A DNA stretch of 64,000 nt from Siphonodentalium dalli (lineage: Eukaryota; Mollusca; Scaphopoda; Gadilida; Siphonodentaliidae), in NCBI GenBank assembly GCA_032622095.1, contig CP136063.1, positions 281,349,426 through 281,413,425 of the forward strand. The letters are read 5' to 3'. Shown piece after piece: positions 33,149 through 45,610 of the stretch (position 1 is its first letter; the number at the start of each line of letters is the position of its first letter). The position numbers and the translations under genes are program-made. Under the pieces are notes generated by a model. It was not told where the DNA came from, did not search any database, and saw only the letters and a program-made list of their open reading frames with translations.

Positions 33149-33659
33149 ACAGGGCCATTCTGTTGGGTAAAGGGTTAAAGTTGGATCACCGCATAATAAG
33201 CCCAACTATATCCTTTAATTGTATTATTATGATTCTCAAATGAACCCAGATCTTATTTGCATACATGTATATATATTATGATGTGTGTATGTATATGCTA
33301 AATCTGTTTAAACCAATGACATGTGTATATTGCCTTTTGTTTTCTACATGAACGGTTCTCATGCCATAATATGGTTAGAACATTAAAGCATTGAATTGGA
33401 ACCCTGAATATACTGAAGATATTATAGATCGCCGGAAAGAGTAATTTTGATGCACTTTTACTTCCATGTGTCAAAGAGGCATGTTGGTATATTTGCAAAC
33501 ACTCTAAAGAGGCCTATATCGTATTAGTCATGTGTATGTATGTCGTCATTTTTTTTTATCAACGTCTGTATGTATTGTTACTGTAGAATAAATGTCCATC
33601 ATCATCTCACAAACGTGTTGTTTCTTGCTGAATCGCCATATTCACTCAGTCTCAAAATT

Positions 33660-34005
33660 TAAGTATAGTACTGTGCACTAAATCCGGCCATTTATGCGAC
33701 CATCTCCTATTATACTCAACATAATTTATGCAACAAATGAATGATTTTGAGCCATGGACTAGTGCAAAATACACTCATCTGCTCTATGAACGATGTCAAC
33801 AACAATGTAATTATAAAGAAAATGAGTACATTAACTCATTTTCATTATAATTACCATGTTGTTGTTTTCATCGTTCGTAGAGTACGTGTGTGTATTTTGC
33901 ACTCATACATGGCTCCAATTCATTCATTTGTTGCATATGTTCAGTTAAGTATAACAGGAGATGGTGCCATAAATGGCCGGATTTAGTATACAGTGCTCCT
34001 TTAAA
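33660..34005. repeat. Foldback repeat, about 345 bp
   Basis: Two arms of about 165 bp meet at GAGTACATTAACTC. The outer ends share ACTAAATCCGGCCATTTATG/CATAAATGGCCGGATTTAGT. The arms are imperfect (a few percent different, with indels). No ORF. Confidence 0.8.
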
Positions 34006-34048
34006 CATGACATTATGTACGCTCAACCTATGTCGATAATATATGTTG

Positions 34049-34179
34049 TTAATTGGTTGTTTCCATATTGGCCGAGTTATGAGGCCGAGGTCTGTCGTAT
34101 TGGCCTGAGGCCACAGGCCGAAGGCTAATACGACAGACCGAGACCTCATAACTCGGTCAAAGTGGAAACAACCAATTAA
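34049..34179. repeat. Foldback repeat, about 131 bp
   Basis: Arms TTAATTGGTTGTTTCC...GGTCTGTCGTATT and the complement, around a short GC-rich loop (GGCCTGAGGCCACAGGCC). A near-perfect hairpin. Confidence 0.85.
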
Positions 34180-34216
34180 TAAGTATTTTATTAATTAGCA
34201 ACATTGGCAATAATTG

Positions 34217-34355
34217 TTTCACAGGATGAATATATCAACATATATATACCATTGTCATTGTGTGCTTTATTACATTAAAGCAATTTTTCACAGGATGAAT
34301 ATATCAACATATATATACCATTGTCATTGTGTGCTTTATTACATTAAAGCAATTT
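34217..34355 (+). repeat. 69-bp direct duplication, two units
   Basis: Two nearly identical 69-bp copies (34217-34285 and 34286-34354), each containing CACAGGATGAATATATCAAC. No relation to the 69-nt palindrome is seen. Confidence 0.9.
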
Positions 34356-34559
34356 TTATTCTTGTGAACTTTGTGAAGAACTTGCAGCGATTTCACAGTA
34401 CTGTCAGTTTCCACTGGGAATGATATTGATACGGATACATGTAGTTCATCCACGTACATGTATATTTACTCCCAAAAGCAGTGACTGTCCGTAATTCATC
34501 CGAAATTCAACAGAAATATATCTTCCGTCGACCCAATATTCTTTGCCGATCGAGCTAAT

Positions 34560-35897
34560 TACGTAAGATAAAATGATTTATTGCAATACACCAATGGAGG
34601 CAGTTGCAAATAACAGTTAATACATGAAAAGTTACACATTAAAATAAAATACATGTAATTATGCATATGTACGATAAATAACCATTAGTATTATAAATTA
34701 ATACTTTCAACGTTTATTTCCCCATATTGACATTCTGTCTTTTTAGAAAGAATAACCGGATCATGTTGCACACGGAATTGATTATGTGTTTGTCCTTGTT
34801 TTTCATCATAAAGATGAACTTATCATCATCACTCATGTTTATGAAATCTATGCTATAATTTTGAGAAATATTAAACAAGTCTTTTCTAGAGTCAGCGTAC
34901 GCACTGCATTCCATAATAAAATGTTTTACTGTATCAACTTTAAGTTCATCACACATGTGACAAATTCTGTCTATTAATGGCGTCGTCGGTTGCGTGTGTC
35001 GACCCTTTTCTATAGCTAAAATATGATTGCCAACACGTAGTCGAGTAAACATCTTTCTTGTCGCGGACGATCGAACGTGCCTCAGGTACGGTTCTATGTC
35101 ATAATTGTCTTTGAAAGTTCTGTAAGTTCGCAGTTTATTAGCACCACCTGGTCTGTCGTCATCTAAAATGTCTTTTTTGAACTTATTTATATGTTCTGAT
35201 TTTAACCATTCAATTATTAGTTTGTCACTCTTATTGTTGTATTAGATTGTGATATATTGATACCACTTTTGACTAATTGTGCGTCCCAAGTTGATTGATT
35301 AGACATGAGGGATTCCCTAAAAGAATCATGCATTAAAGTACTTGATTTTACTGCACGCAGTTTATTTAGATATTTATACATCTTACCAATAGCATTAATT
35401 GCTATGGGATATCGACCCAGTTCAGCACTCGAAGCATGATTTGAGGCCTTTTTATTCAACCTGAGTATACTCTTACAAAATTTCAAGTGTGTTTGCTCAA
35501 GTGGGTTAGTGTCAATAAATGGAATTTTCAACCCGGATGCCCATTTTTCGGAACCATACAGCACTATAGGCATTATTAAGTTGTCAAACAACTTACATTT
35601 AGTATTGAGAGACAATTCTATATGTGAATTCAATGAGCTCGTCATGAAAAACATAGCCTTAGAAGCTCTCCCACTTAAATTTTCACAAGCTTTCGACATT
35701 TTACCGTCAGAAATGAAGACGAGACCTAAGTATTTATATTCGTCAACTCTTTCTAACAACTCATTGTTGATATAAAATGTATTGTCTATATTTTTCTTCC
35801 GCTTATTTGATTTAAATATCTTGCATTTTGTTTTGTCTGCATTAACTGTTAGATTATTTTGAAAACTATAGTTTTCCAATTCATTCAAAGAATTTTA
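34560..35897 (-). pseudogene. LINE 3' fragment: RT thumb and C-terminal zinc-finger region
   Basis: The minus strand from 35888 encodes the part after the RT catalytic motif (LTVNADKTKCKIFKS, EYKYLGLVF), the SAELGRYPIAINAIGKMYK region typical of CR1-like LINE C-termini, and then CHMCDELKVDTVKHFIMEC, a C-x2-C...H...C finger. A frame change lies near 35225, so the two halves are in different frames. The 5' side is cut at about 35897 and the 3' end lies near 34560-34580, at an AATAAATCATTTT-like tail. It is a dead copy. Confidence 0.8.
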
Positions 35898-35925
35898 CAA
35901 ACCATCAGGCGTCATTTACGTTACC

Positions 35926-36055
35926 TTGACTTATTGGCCGCGTTTTCTACTTATTGGCCGACTTGTTGTTACTTATTGGCCGCGTTTTCTACTTATTGGC
36001 CGAGTTTTTGTTACTTATGACGCGGGCAGCGTTCTACTTATTGCGGCCGATAACC
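35926..36055. repeat. Minisatellite, 20-22-bp ACTTATTGGCCG units
   Basis: About five imperfect units alternating ACTTATTGGCCGCGTTTTCT and ACTTATTGGCCGA plus a T/G-rich tail. It starts about 30 bp beyond the cut 5' end of the LINE fragment. Confidence 0.85.
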
Positions 36056-36355
36056 TGTAGCTAATTAATAAATACGTTTACTATCCCTAAATACTATCTA
36101 TACTGTATATGACACCGAAAGATTGAGTCAATTCAGAGACATTTGAAAAACAAAACGAAATTGTCCATGATAGTCCCAATGCATAACATTACCATCGCAC
36201 CCCAGGAATAGATAACCAACATGAATTCCGCAAAATTTAAATATATACTAAGCTAACAGAGTAACATGCTGCCCTTGTTAAGCACACACAATATCGAGAG
36301 AAAAATTTATAATTTAGTTTTATATATATGTTTATTCTTCTAAACTGTATAACAT
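36056..36355. other. Gene-free spacer
   Basis: AT-rich, nothing recognised. Confidence 0.4.
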
Positions 36356-38670
36356 ACAGGCCCGATTCGTCATCTCCGGTTTAAACCTGGTCTACGTAAA
36401 CCTCTAGGTTTAAACCGCCGTGAGTCAGCAAAATCCGTGGTTTAAACCCGCGAACGCAGGTTTAAGTGACGCATTCGTCATCTTTGGTTTAAACCTGGTC
36501 CAGCCAGATCGTTGGTTTAGCAGTAGTGTCTCTGTATCGTCGAGATAATTAATCGTACTTTCCTTATGCGGACCGCCTCGTTTTATTGATTGCGAAAATC
36601 AATAATTACGACAGCGACCATATTTTGATTGGAAATTTATAAGCGACAAGCACTCACACCTATACAGCGTGCGGGGATAAGTTTTTGTCAATTTCGATAA
36701 TTTGTCTGCGTTTTATAAGCTTAAACCAGCAACTAAACCATCTAATTCGGTGGTCCAGCTAAACCAGCTTTACTGGGGCTAAACTTGAGATGACGATTCC
36801 GTATTTTCTTCGTCGCGGTTTAGAATTGTCAAACAATCAATCAAAGGGTGGAGCTGTAAATTATCTCGAGTGAGGGCGTGTCTACGTGGCGACTGCCGAC
36901 TGGTGTTATCGTGTCACAGTTGATTCATTCGCACGTGAGCGTTGCTCAGATATGGACAAGTTCCTTCAATACAATGTTTACAACTATATTGTGGCAATCA
37001 CAAATACAGGTGTTTTCTACGAATATATTTGAAGGGTTGAACGTTTTAATTATGACACCAAACGATGCTACTACATGACCATATATGCTATACACAAAGT
37101 TCAACCCGTGTACCTGATATCACCAACCCGGAAGGTATCACGAAACCGGACCATGCGGTTTTTGATAAATGAACATATCCTCCCTCAGATGAATGTATTT
37201 ATCGCCCGGTTGATGTTGCTATCCACTATTTAAAACATAAATTCGTAAAGCGTAATGTTCCTTCATTATGATAGCTTGCTGTCGCCCCGCTACATTTAAT
37301 GGACATTCCGGCTCATATCCGTTTTTATCATAAATCCTAGACACTTTTTGACGTTAGATAGTTCGTTTGATGTATAATTAGCCACCGCTAACGGCGGAAA
37401 ATGCGTGTATCAATAGAAAATATATGTTCGAGTAACCTTAAGTTGTTCCACCCTACAGTGCGATTCGTAAAGAAAAAAAATCACTAACCGCGATCAAGTG
37501 TAGCCATAATTATGGGGGTCAAAGCCGCGGATCGACACTGCAATAAGATGTCGCCAAACCGGAGTTGGGATGTCAAAGATGCGGATTATATATTTCGCAT
37601 TTTGACTGAATTAGTACTGATAATCACTCAATGTCAGTCACGCATTCTAATGAATCGATTTTCAATTATTATAATAATTATGTAATATATATTAAGTCAT
37701 ACTTCATTATAAAAGCTATCAATTTTGTCAGTGATTCACTTATGAATTGTTGACGGCGGTGTGGTCCATATAGGATGCAGACCGCCTAACATTTCCTTAA
37801 ATCATTGGTGAAGCTGGTTCCGCCAGTTCGGATTCGATTGCACGAAAGAAAATCCGAAGAATGGCACGTATTTTAGGACTTGAGCTAGTAAAATATCCCC
37901 ATTATATGGAATATACCATATGGGTGGGCGTATTCGTATGTTTGTTTGTGTTTTAATTTCATGCTAATACATGCCTTGTATATCGTAGGATATTGTCAAT
38001 AATATAGGCCCGGAACTGTACGTATGGTAGGGGGAAATTAAACAGTGCAAATATTTGATGGATAGGGACGTGGCTGTATAGGGTCTCAGTTGGTGTGTCC
38101 ACCTAAGATTTTCTTAATGCGCATGCATCCCCGGATTGAGTAGTTCCATTTGAACCATATGTTATAGTCCAGTCAAAATACGACATATATCGGTTGAAAG
38201 TGTTTACAGAATTTATTTTATTCTTAATGTATGCAGGGGCTTCTTCCTGACAACATATTAAACATTCGCTGCGAGATATGTTTGTAATGTATGGAAATTG
38301 TAATCGTTTCTCCCAGTTACCATAGTTCTTTTCGATCGCATTTGTTTAAGGGTAGTTAGATTGAAATGGACCCAACAAGAAGTGCATTTAAATACATGTA
38401 GTGGGTACATGTTATATACCAAACGAAATGGCCTGCATTTCTATATACAACGGGGGTGTATGTGGTTGTGAATATCTGATCAAGGTCAACCACGTCAAAA
38501 TGTCACAGAGTACAAACTTAAAAGCCGGATTCTGTTTTCCGGATGCTAACTAGAAAAAGTTACCTTTCAGACTCCAGAAATAAATGGCGTCTGTCATGGC
38601 GGCCATTTTTGTATATGCCACAGACTATAGTATAGTACCGAATGTTCTATACAATCCATCACAAATAGCA

Positions 38671-39377
38671 TGCACAGAAATTCATATACAGCTGTTTACA
38701 GTGAATCCCCCCCCCCCCGCAAGTCAGGGGGAGTCGGAAAAAATTTGCAGGCACGTATGCTGATTTTTGACTTTCGACCCTTGTTGTGACCCACCCACCC
38801 CCGCGTCCATTTTTTTTCAATTTCGGCAGTTTTTTCCGACAAAACTTCGCAACAAAAGATAAATAATTATGCGTCCGGGGGGGGGGGGGGGGGTCGGCAG
38901 TTTTTTCCGACCATTTTTGGACACCCACCTCCTTTTAACACTAAAACAGAGATTTGCGGGGGGGGGGGATTCACTGTAAACAGCTGTATATGAATTTCAG
39001 TGCACACTATTAGTCATGGATGTTAACATTGACATGCAAATAGGAACGAGTCATTTTGGGGTCATTCGGTCAAAAAAGACATGGCTGCCAGCAGCCATCT
39101 TGGATTTCAAAATTCAATCCATTAGCATGGGCTACAGGCTATACTGTTTGTATAATATTTTTGAGTTGCGGAAAACATTGTTTGTTGGTCCTATCGACCA
39201 CCCACCCACCCTGGCATATGTGCCAGGAAAAAACTTTTTTTCCACCCCCGTGCGCAAATCTGTTTTAGTGTTAAAAGGGGGGTGGGTGTCCAAAAATGGT
39301 CGGAAAACTGCCGACCCCCCCCCCCCCCCCCCCCCCCCGGACGCATAATTATTTATCTTTTCTTGCGAAGTTTTGTG
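38671..39377. repeat. Nested poly-G/C foldbacks
   Basis: Two overlapping inverted repeats. The first, 38671-39003, has arms around TGCACAGAAATTCATATAC and AGCTGTTTACAGTGAATC. The second has arms of about 130 bp at 38839-38966 and 39240-39377, including AGATAAATAATTATGCGTCC. Homopolymer runs lie at 38707-38718 (C), 38877-38893 (G) and 39315-39338 (24 C). Confidence 0.8.
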
Positions 39378-39435
39378 TCAGAGTTATCATTGCTTTGTTC
39401 ACTTAATTGATCCAACACTCTAATATCTACATTGG

Positions 39436-42393
39436 TCTCCTTTTTGAACGGTTTGATCGAGGTTGGGCGAGATATCACCCCAGTAAAACATTAAAAACAC
39501 AAACCCTGTCTCTGAGGACAAAATTTAATGCATGACAAGTAAGATGAAGTGGCTTTGTTATATTTGGCAGGATAACCTCCTCAATACATGGTATTAACTG
39601 TGTCCACAACATGACCGTCTTATATTACCATAGTCGTATGGTATTGTTTCGCCATGTGGGGTCTTAATTAGTCCAACTCATCGGTCTCAGATACATACGA
39701 AACACGCGAAAACTCACCAGAACTCTATAAGTACTATGGATATTTACTGCACAGAAGATCCAGTGTTACTGACATCTTGATCTACCCCTTGACATCTATC
39801 TGGATCGAAAGTGGTCCAACCATATTGAGAATGACATGTGCTTTTTTTAAATATGTTCATTCCTATGCTTCTTTGACAAAATCAATTATATACCGTCCAC
39901 TGCAGCAACTCGTGGGTAGATTTGTATGTCTATAGCATGATTTTGCTATGTGTGTGATTTAGAATGGGGATAAACATGCTGTCTGTTTGATTTGGGACGT
40001 TTTTCGGTTGGTTTTCCGATGCAAAATATCCGTTTTACCGGCTACACGCTGCGCCGGTATTTAAAACTGTATTTTCCATCTCAAAACTCCACCGATAATC
40101 GTCCCAAATCACACCAGAAAAACATGTTTATCCTCTACATATCTGACGCTCGTTGTATTACCATATCAGGAATAGACATATCAGGAACTAGAACGCTCCT
40201 TATTATTCTTTGCTCTGAGTACAATCAGTACCCAACTTATCTATGACTTGACCAACATCTACACATAGATTTCCAAACGATTAGTGCGGACCCCTATTGA
40301 GATAATGGCTCCCGGAGCATCAGTAATGATCTCCAGTCTGACTTTGCTCAACTATAGTTTTCGTGTTCAATCCTGAAAACTAATGAGAACATTTTAATGA
40401 GAATTTACGCCGCCATATACCGAACATTGTGACTTTTCGATGCTGAATATTTGAGGAATTTTCTCAGGGTGTTTAGATGTCGATGCACATTACATGGCCA
40501 TGGCTCGTTCATACTTCCATATATTTAGAAGAAGGTAAAGATGGGTCGCTAAATACACGAATTGCTGATCGAAAAAAAACATTTGTATACCCTGAAAAAT
40601 CTTTCCAAAGTAATATCATTTTGCCAGCTGCTTCCAATCGTTGACATATAAAATAAACGCTCTTTATTTGCCAAATCAGGAATAGATCCCACAATCACAC
40701 AGCCGCAAAATTATTATATTGTTATGACATTAATTGTTATTAATTTGGGAGAACGCTCTTTATTCTTCTATTTTGCTCTGAAGAAAAATCGGCTCAAATT
40801 AATCGGTGGCTTGAGTAGGTCTTTCTGTGAGTCCGTCTGTCCAAGTTTCCTTCGACGTGAACCAGCTAGTGTAATATGTTGGGATAATGCTGGTTTTACG
40901 TCGAAGTCTCGAAATAAGACTTTACGCCCATATCCAGTCACTTTAATCGATTTTTAATATTGGTGATTAAATACACAAAATGCCGACAATCTTAGTATAA
41001 TCTGAAATGTCTTGCAAAAAGTGGTCGCAAATTTGAAGTTCTTTTCAATCTTTGAAATATAACATACACACTCTTTATTGTTTCATATAGTCTGAAGAAA
41101 ATCGGAACAGAACTTGGTATGACTATCTGAAACAGATGAAGTCCGTATACAATTAAATGACCAATATCCGGTGAAGTTGAACATCGATTCCATGGTATTA
41201 GTGTGGACCCCTATTGAGATAATGATTCCAGGAACACCGTTAAAGATGTCCTACCTGACTTGACTCCACTATAGTTTTCGTTTTCGATGTTGAAAGCTAA
41301 TGATTACATTTTAATGAGATATTTACGACGCCAGTTATCGACATTTGTGACTCTTCGATGCTGAAAATAATGAGAAATGTCCGTGATATGTTTAGAGCGT
41401 GTATACGCCCTCCGTTACAAACTATATACACACATTAAACGGGAAAGGCCCACATGAACCTCCAAATGTATCGACGAGTAATAGACAGAGAGCCCCGAGA
41501 GTTTCAATTGCACTATCGCATACGAAATGTTTGATGCCTTCGATTTAGTATCACGTTTGGACCACCGCAGAAACCCCATTCTGAAGTGTAACAAGCCTGG
41601 CGTTTTGTGGCCGCTTAGACTCCAGACAAGATGGCGTCTGTCATGTCGACCATTTTGCTTGATATGCACCATACTATAGTATATACATGAAGTACAGAAT
41701 TTTTCATATAGGGGGTCATGCTTTCCACGCGATTCGCCAGAGTTACATGTATACACCAGATCTAGAATTGAGCCAAAAACCAGACTAAGAGAACATTGAC
41801 TTCGGTGTAGCCCGAAACATGCATGGATATACAGATTTGTCTCCCTGATGAACGGTTCGAATGAGGTTGGGCGAGACACCCCAGTTAAAAAAACAGAAAC
41901 ACTGTCTCTGATGACAAAATGTAATGCATGGCAAGTAAGATGAAGTAGCTTGAATCTATATGGGCTTTTTCGCCATATTGGGTCTCAATACGCACCTGAT
42001 TATGATACGACTAAACTGATATCCGAACCGACAGTATGCATGTTCTTGTGATCAGGGCCTTATATATACGTAATATTTCATTCGCCTATTTGTTTGAGCA
42101 AATTTGACTGCTAAGATGGATGTTTATACATGATTCGAAAATGGTATTCATATTTAGATGAGATACGTCCAACTCATTAGTCTCCGATACACACAAAAAC
42201 ACGCGCAAACTCACCAGAACTCTATCAGTACTATTGATATTTACTGCACAGAAGATACGGTGTTATCGACATCTTGATTCGCGACTTTGACATCTATCTG
42301 GATCGATAGTGGTCCCACCATATTGAGAATGACACGTGCTTTTAAAAATATGTTCAATTCTATGCCTCTTTGACAAAGTCAATTATATACGGA
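39436..42393 (+). repeat. Segmental duplication inside the 36.4-43.8 kb region
   Basis: Block 39436-39897 matches 41850-42391 (shared GGTTGGGCGAGA, CAAGTAAGATGAAGT, ATTTACTGCACAGAAGAT and ACATCTATCTGGATCGA). Block 40262-40497 matches 41184-41405 (GGACCCCTATTGAGATAATG). Block 38567-38655 matches 41617-41705 (GATGGCGTCTGTCATG type). The copies differ by roughly a tenth or more, so the duplication is old. No ORF is conserved between copies, arguing against a coding role. Confidence 0.7.
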
Positions 42394-43839
42394 CATATTG
42401 TCGGCAGTGTGGAAGGCCGCTGATTATGTTAGTGAATAGATTTTCTTGAAAATTTGAGAGAGCAAAACAGAAAAGACTATTGAAATAATTTGCTAAAAAT
42501 TGGTAAATGGTTAGATCTGGGAAAACCGACTGACATCGGGTGGGCAAATATTCCTTCTTCGTATGGTTCCTTGTCAGTTTTACATTGAGAAACACAATAT
42601 TCGCATATTATATAAGTGAACATTCTTTCCCATTCGGTCCGGTTTGGTGATACCTTCCGGGTCGGTGATACCAGGTACACGGGGTGTACTTTGCAATCCT
42701 AAAATTATATTTATTTATGGGTCAAATTTGATAACCGATTTTGGTGTAGATCATACCACAAAGCTCTACTGCATGTGGTTACGCCCATACGTTCACATAA
42801 TATTCCACCTGTTCATTTAAAGCCTGGGAAGTTTTTTTTATTTTCTGCATGACGAGAAATTTATAACATTGAAAAAAGCAACGCATGTAATATATTTCTT
42901 TATTAAAACCTGTCCAACAGTTCAGATGCCGCTTCTGGTGTATACTCATAAGCAAATTGCCTTTACTTGACTGACCTCTTGGTGCAGGATTGACTAGATT
43001 ATGGAGCCATTATTCAACGTCAGAGGCGCCTGTGGCCCTTTTGTGCGATAGGAGCCTGCGACACCTTTGCGCACACTTTTATCATTTGAAAATTTTGATT
43101 AAAAAAAACAACATTTAATTAAATTTAAAACAAACACAAATTAATTTACATTTTGTTTCTTCTTAGATTCAACTCCTTTCTCAATTTAACAACACTATAT
43201 TTTCTTCTTTTTGTTTAATTACATTTTTCTCATTTTTAAAATAAAATTTTGAAAACCTGACGCTGTTATACCATCCTCCTAGTTACCCCGAGTCACCACA
43301 CATACTTTGATTGAAATCGGTCCAGGGTCTGGGAGAAAAGTTGCGAACAGACAGACGGACAGACAGATGGATAGACAGGTCGTGTACTCTTTTGTATAAA
43401 CATATATACATGTAAATACACAACATTTTGTCTTTTCGTGTAAACCATCTTGCAGAAAATCAATCACAAACAAAGTGATGAACAGCACGCGAATCTCGTG
43501 TTGAGAGACATGCCATTTGCAAGATTGATTGAAACCCAGAATGATATCGGATTAGTGGTTCATAAGCGATACCTGTTTCTCATTGAAATAAATCCCATGA
43601 GCGTGCACGCATTCGCGATAATTAATGGCGTGTCAATAAGCGTAATATCGGGCATGACTTCTGGTCCGATTGGTAACAGGGCTGTTTGACTGCATGCTCA
43701 TATCACCGAATACAGTTGTCAATTAGCTGGCCACTGAACGACAAAAACGCCCCATTAGACCCGGTTTGGCTGGAACACCAATGCAGGTTTAAACCAGGTT
43801 TAAACTCGGAGGTTTAAACTGGAGATGACGAATCCGGCC

Positions 43840-44339
43840 ACAGTGTTAAGAAATACAGAAACGTAACGTTGGTCCCGTCTTCTCCCAACACAATATACAA
43901 TATACATAATATACAGTCCACATATTACATTAAACATCATGATATATGACAATGCAAAATATTTTATAACATCATAAAGGTACATATATGTGATTGGAAG
44001 GAGATCGGTCCGCCGATATGATCACAACGCATGCGCCGGTTTGATAATTTTCAACAGAGAAGTTGGAAAAATGACTAATTTATGGGGAAGATTCGTCCCC
44101 AACTATTACAGCGAGAAACTGAAGGGAGTAATCCTCGTCCAACAATTTGTTCGGAACTTGGTCATGATGGTGGGCTCGGGGGGGGGGGGGGGGCTCAGTA
44201 TAATGAAACGAGTAATTAGGACAGCGGAACATGTCTCGTTTGACGTATACGATTCACCAAGAGAAGGAACTTACATATGTTGAGCAAAACTACTGGTCCT
44301 CGGATGTTCATCAGTTGAGACATTTTTATTGTCGTAGGA
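43840..44339. other. Gene-free spacer with poly-G run
   Basis: Contains a G run near 44178-44191. The open frame across 43990-44283 has no recognised domain and spans the G run. Confidence 0.4.
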
Positions 44340-45610
44340 TTAATATAATAGTAACTGGCTATATATTGCCATCTGTCCTGTTCTAATCGCATACTAATAA
44401 TACATGAAATTCGTCACCAATTTCATTGTCGTATAGTGTACAAAGTCTATTATTCATATTTATATCATGCCAATCCCCGTGTTCGGAATTTTGATAAAAG
44501 TTCAACTTCTTTATGTTTGAGCACGTTAAAGTAAGATTCACATTCGAGTGTTGTCTTCACTGTACGGTAAAACGCATACTTAGATGATCTAAAAGATCCA
44601 TACCATTCCTGGATACAATGACCAATAAATCATAAGACATATTTTCGTTTGTTTGCTAGTTATAAGTTTTGCCCAAAAATTCAAAATTATTTGCTTTATT
44701 TTTCTTTCAATGGGGACCAAACCGAGTTCACCATACACCATACTCGTAGGGGTAGTTGTTTTGAGACGAAGAATAAACTTCAAGAACCAAACACTGTCAA
44801 AGGCCTTTGATAAATCTATGACGGCACAATAAAGTCGCTTACCATACTTCTTTGACAACTCAATCAAACAGTTCAAGGAAAATAAATGATCAATTGTTAA
44901 GTAACCACTCCGAAAACCGGCTTGATTCTCAGACAAAATAAGATTCTGATCCAAGAATGAATGAATGCGATTACCGAGGATAGATGTGAATAATTTAGAA
45001 ATACAACTGACCAGAGTTATTGGTCGGTAGTTGTCAGGGTCACGGGGGTCCTTGGATTTATAAAGTGGTTTTATTATATTCCCCATTCTCGTGGTACAAC
45101 ACCACTTTTCAATATAATGTTAAAAAACAGTTTTAGATAGATATTCACAACAGGGGCGAATCTAATATATTCCACTGTTATATTATCGATACCTGAAGAC
45201 TTACCTGAGCTCATCTTGGATATGGCGAAATTTATTTCTTCAATCGATATTTCATGGCCCAAGACGTCAACATTCAGATTACGAACATCGAAAAATTCAT
45301 CATCAACGCGTGCATTGAACGAGGCATAATAATCGCGAAATTGCGAGATATTTGGCATTGTTCTGGTATTACTTCGCTTTTGACGCCCCAGTAAATTCCA
45401 ATATTCTTTGGTGTTAACGGAGGTAGACGGTCGTAGCTTTTCCCTGAGGCTTGACTGCCGCTTGAGTAATATTTATTTTACTTTTTCGAAGCGAGTTTTT
45501 ATATGTTTGCCGAGCGTCACCTAAAGCTTGTTGATTATTTAGGCTCCTAAGCTTTGTGTATGCCGCAAACGTTTTTCTATATACTTGGTGTAACGTTTCC
45601 AACTAACGTT
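44340..45610 (-). pseudogene. Internally deleted LINE (reverse transcriptase, frameshifted)
   Basis: On the minus strand: 45602-45414 is a pre-RT linker region. 45358-45074 reads into RT motifs (SSGKSSGIDNITVEYIRF, GVVPREWG). After a frame change near 45080, 45086-44589 gives KPLYKSKDPRDPDNYRPITL, NQAGFRSGY and motif A (CAVIDLSKAFDSVW). It then jumps directly to MVYGELG, a region normally far downstream, so the fingers-palm part with the catalytic YADD is deleted. A C-terminal RLCTLYDNEIGDEFH-like segment continues to about 44360. It is distinct from the 34.6-35.9 kb copy. Confidence 0.82.

Larger units (their letters stand above)
32781..33177. mobile_element. Element with inverted ends carrying two 69-nt palindromes
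   Basis: Bounded by TAACCCTTTATCCAACA and TGTTGGGTAAAGGGTTA (inverted, one mismatch). It contains palindromes at 32933-33001 and 33080-33148 with the loop in opposite orientation. The left part is the reverse complement of the 4430-4714 element. No clear target duplication and no ORF. Confidence 0.75.
36359..43839. mobile_element. Harbinger-like 7.5-kb region bounded by inverted ends (candidate)
   Basis: The left end GGCCCGATTCGTCATCTCC plus GGTTTAAACC and the right end GGTTTAAACT plus GGAGATGACGAATCCGGCC are inverted repeats of about 29 bp. They are flanked by ACA on both sides (36356-36358 and 43840-43842). GGCCCGATTC termini with a 3-bp duplication fit PIF/Harbinger elements. Further TIR-like copies at about 36472 (direct) and 36781-36801 (inverted) mean that a smaller element may be nested, or that ends were duplicated. 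A subterminal inverted pair (37095-37185 and 42620-42700) supports a single larger unit. No transposase or Myb-like frame was recognised inside. Confidence 0.6.

Noticed and set aside
39016-39348. 110-codon frame ending in poly-Pro
   Set aside because: It runs through a C homopolymer within a foldback; no domain.
43450-43689. 79-codon plus-strand frame near the right end of the Harbinger-like region
   Set aside because: No similarity to transposase or Myb-like proteins that I can recognise; too short to support a gene.
35217-45610. The two minus-strand LINE pieces as one element split by a 8.7-kb insertion
   Set aside because: The 44.3-45.6 kb piece already contains its own C-terminal module after an internal deletion, so the two are separate copies.
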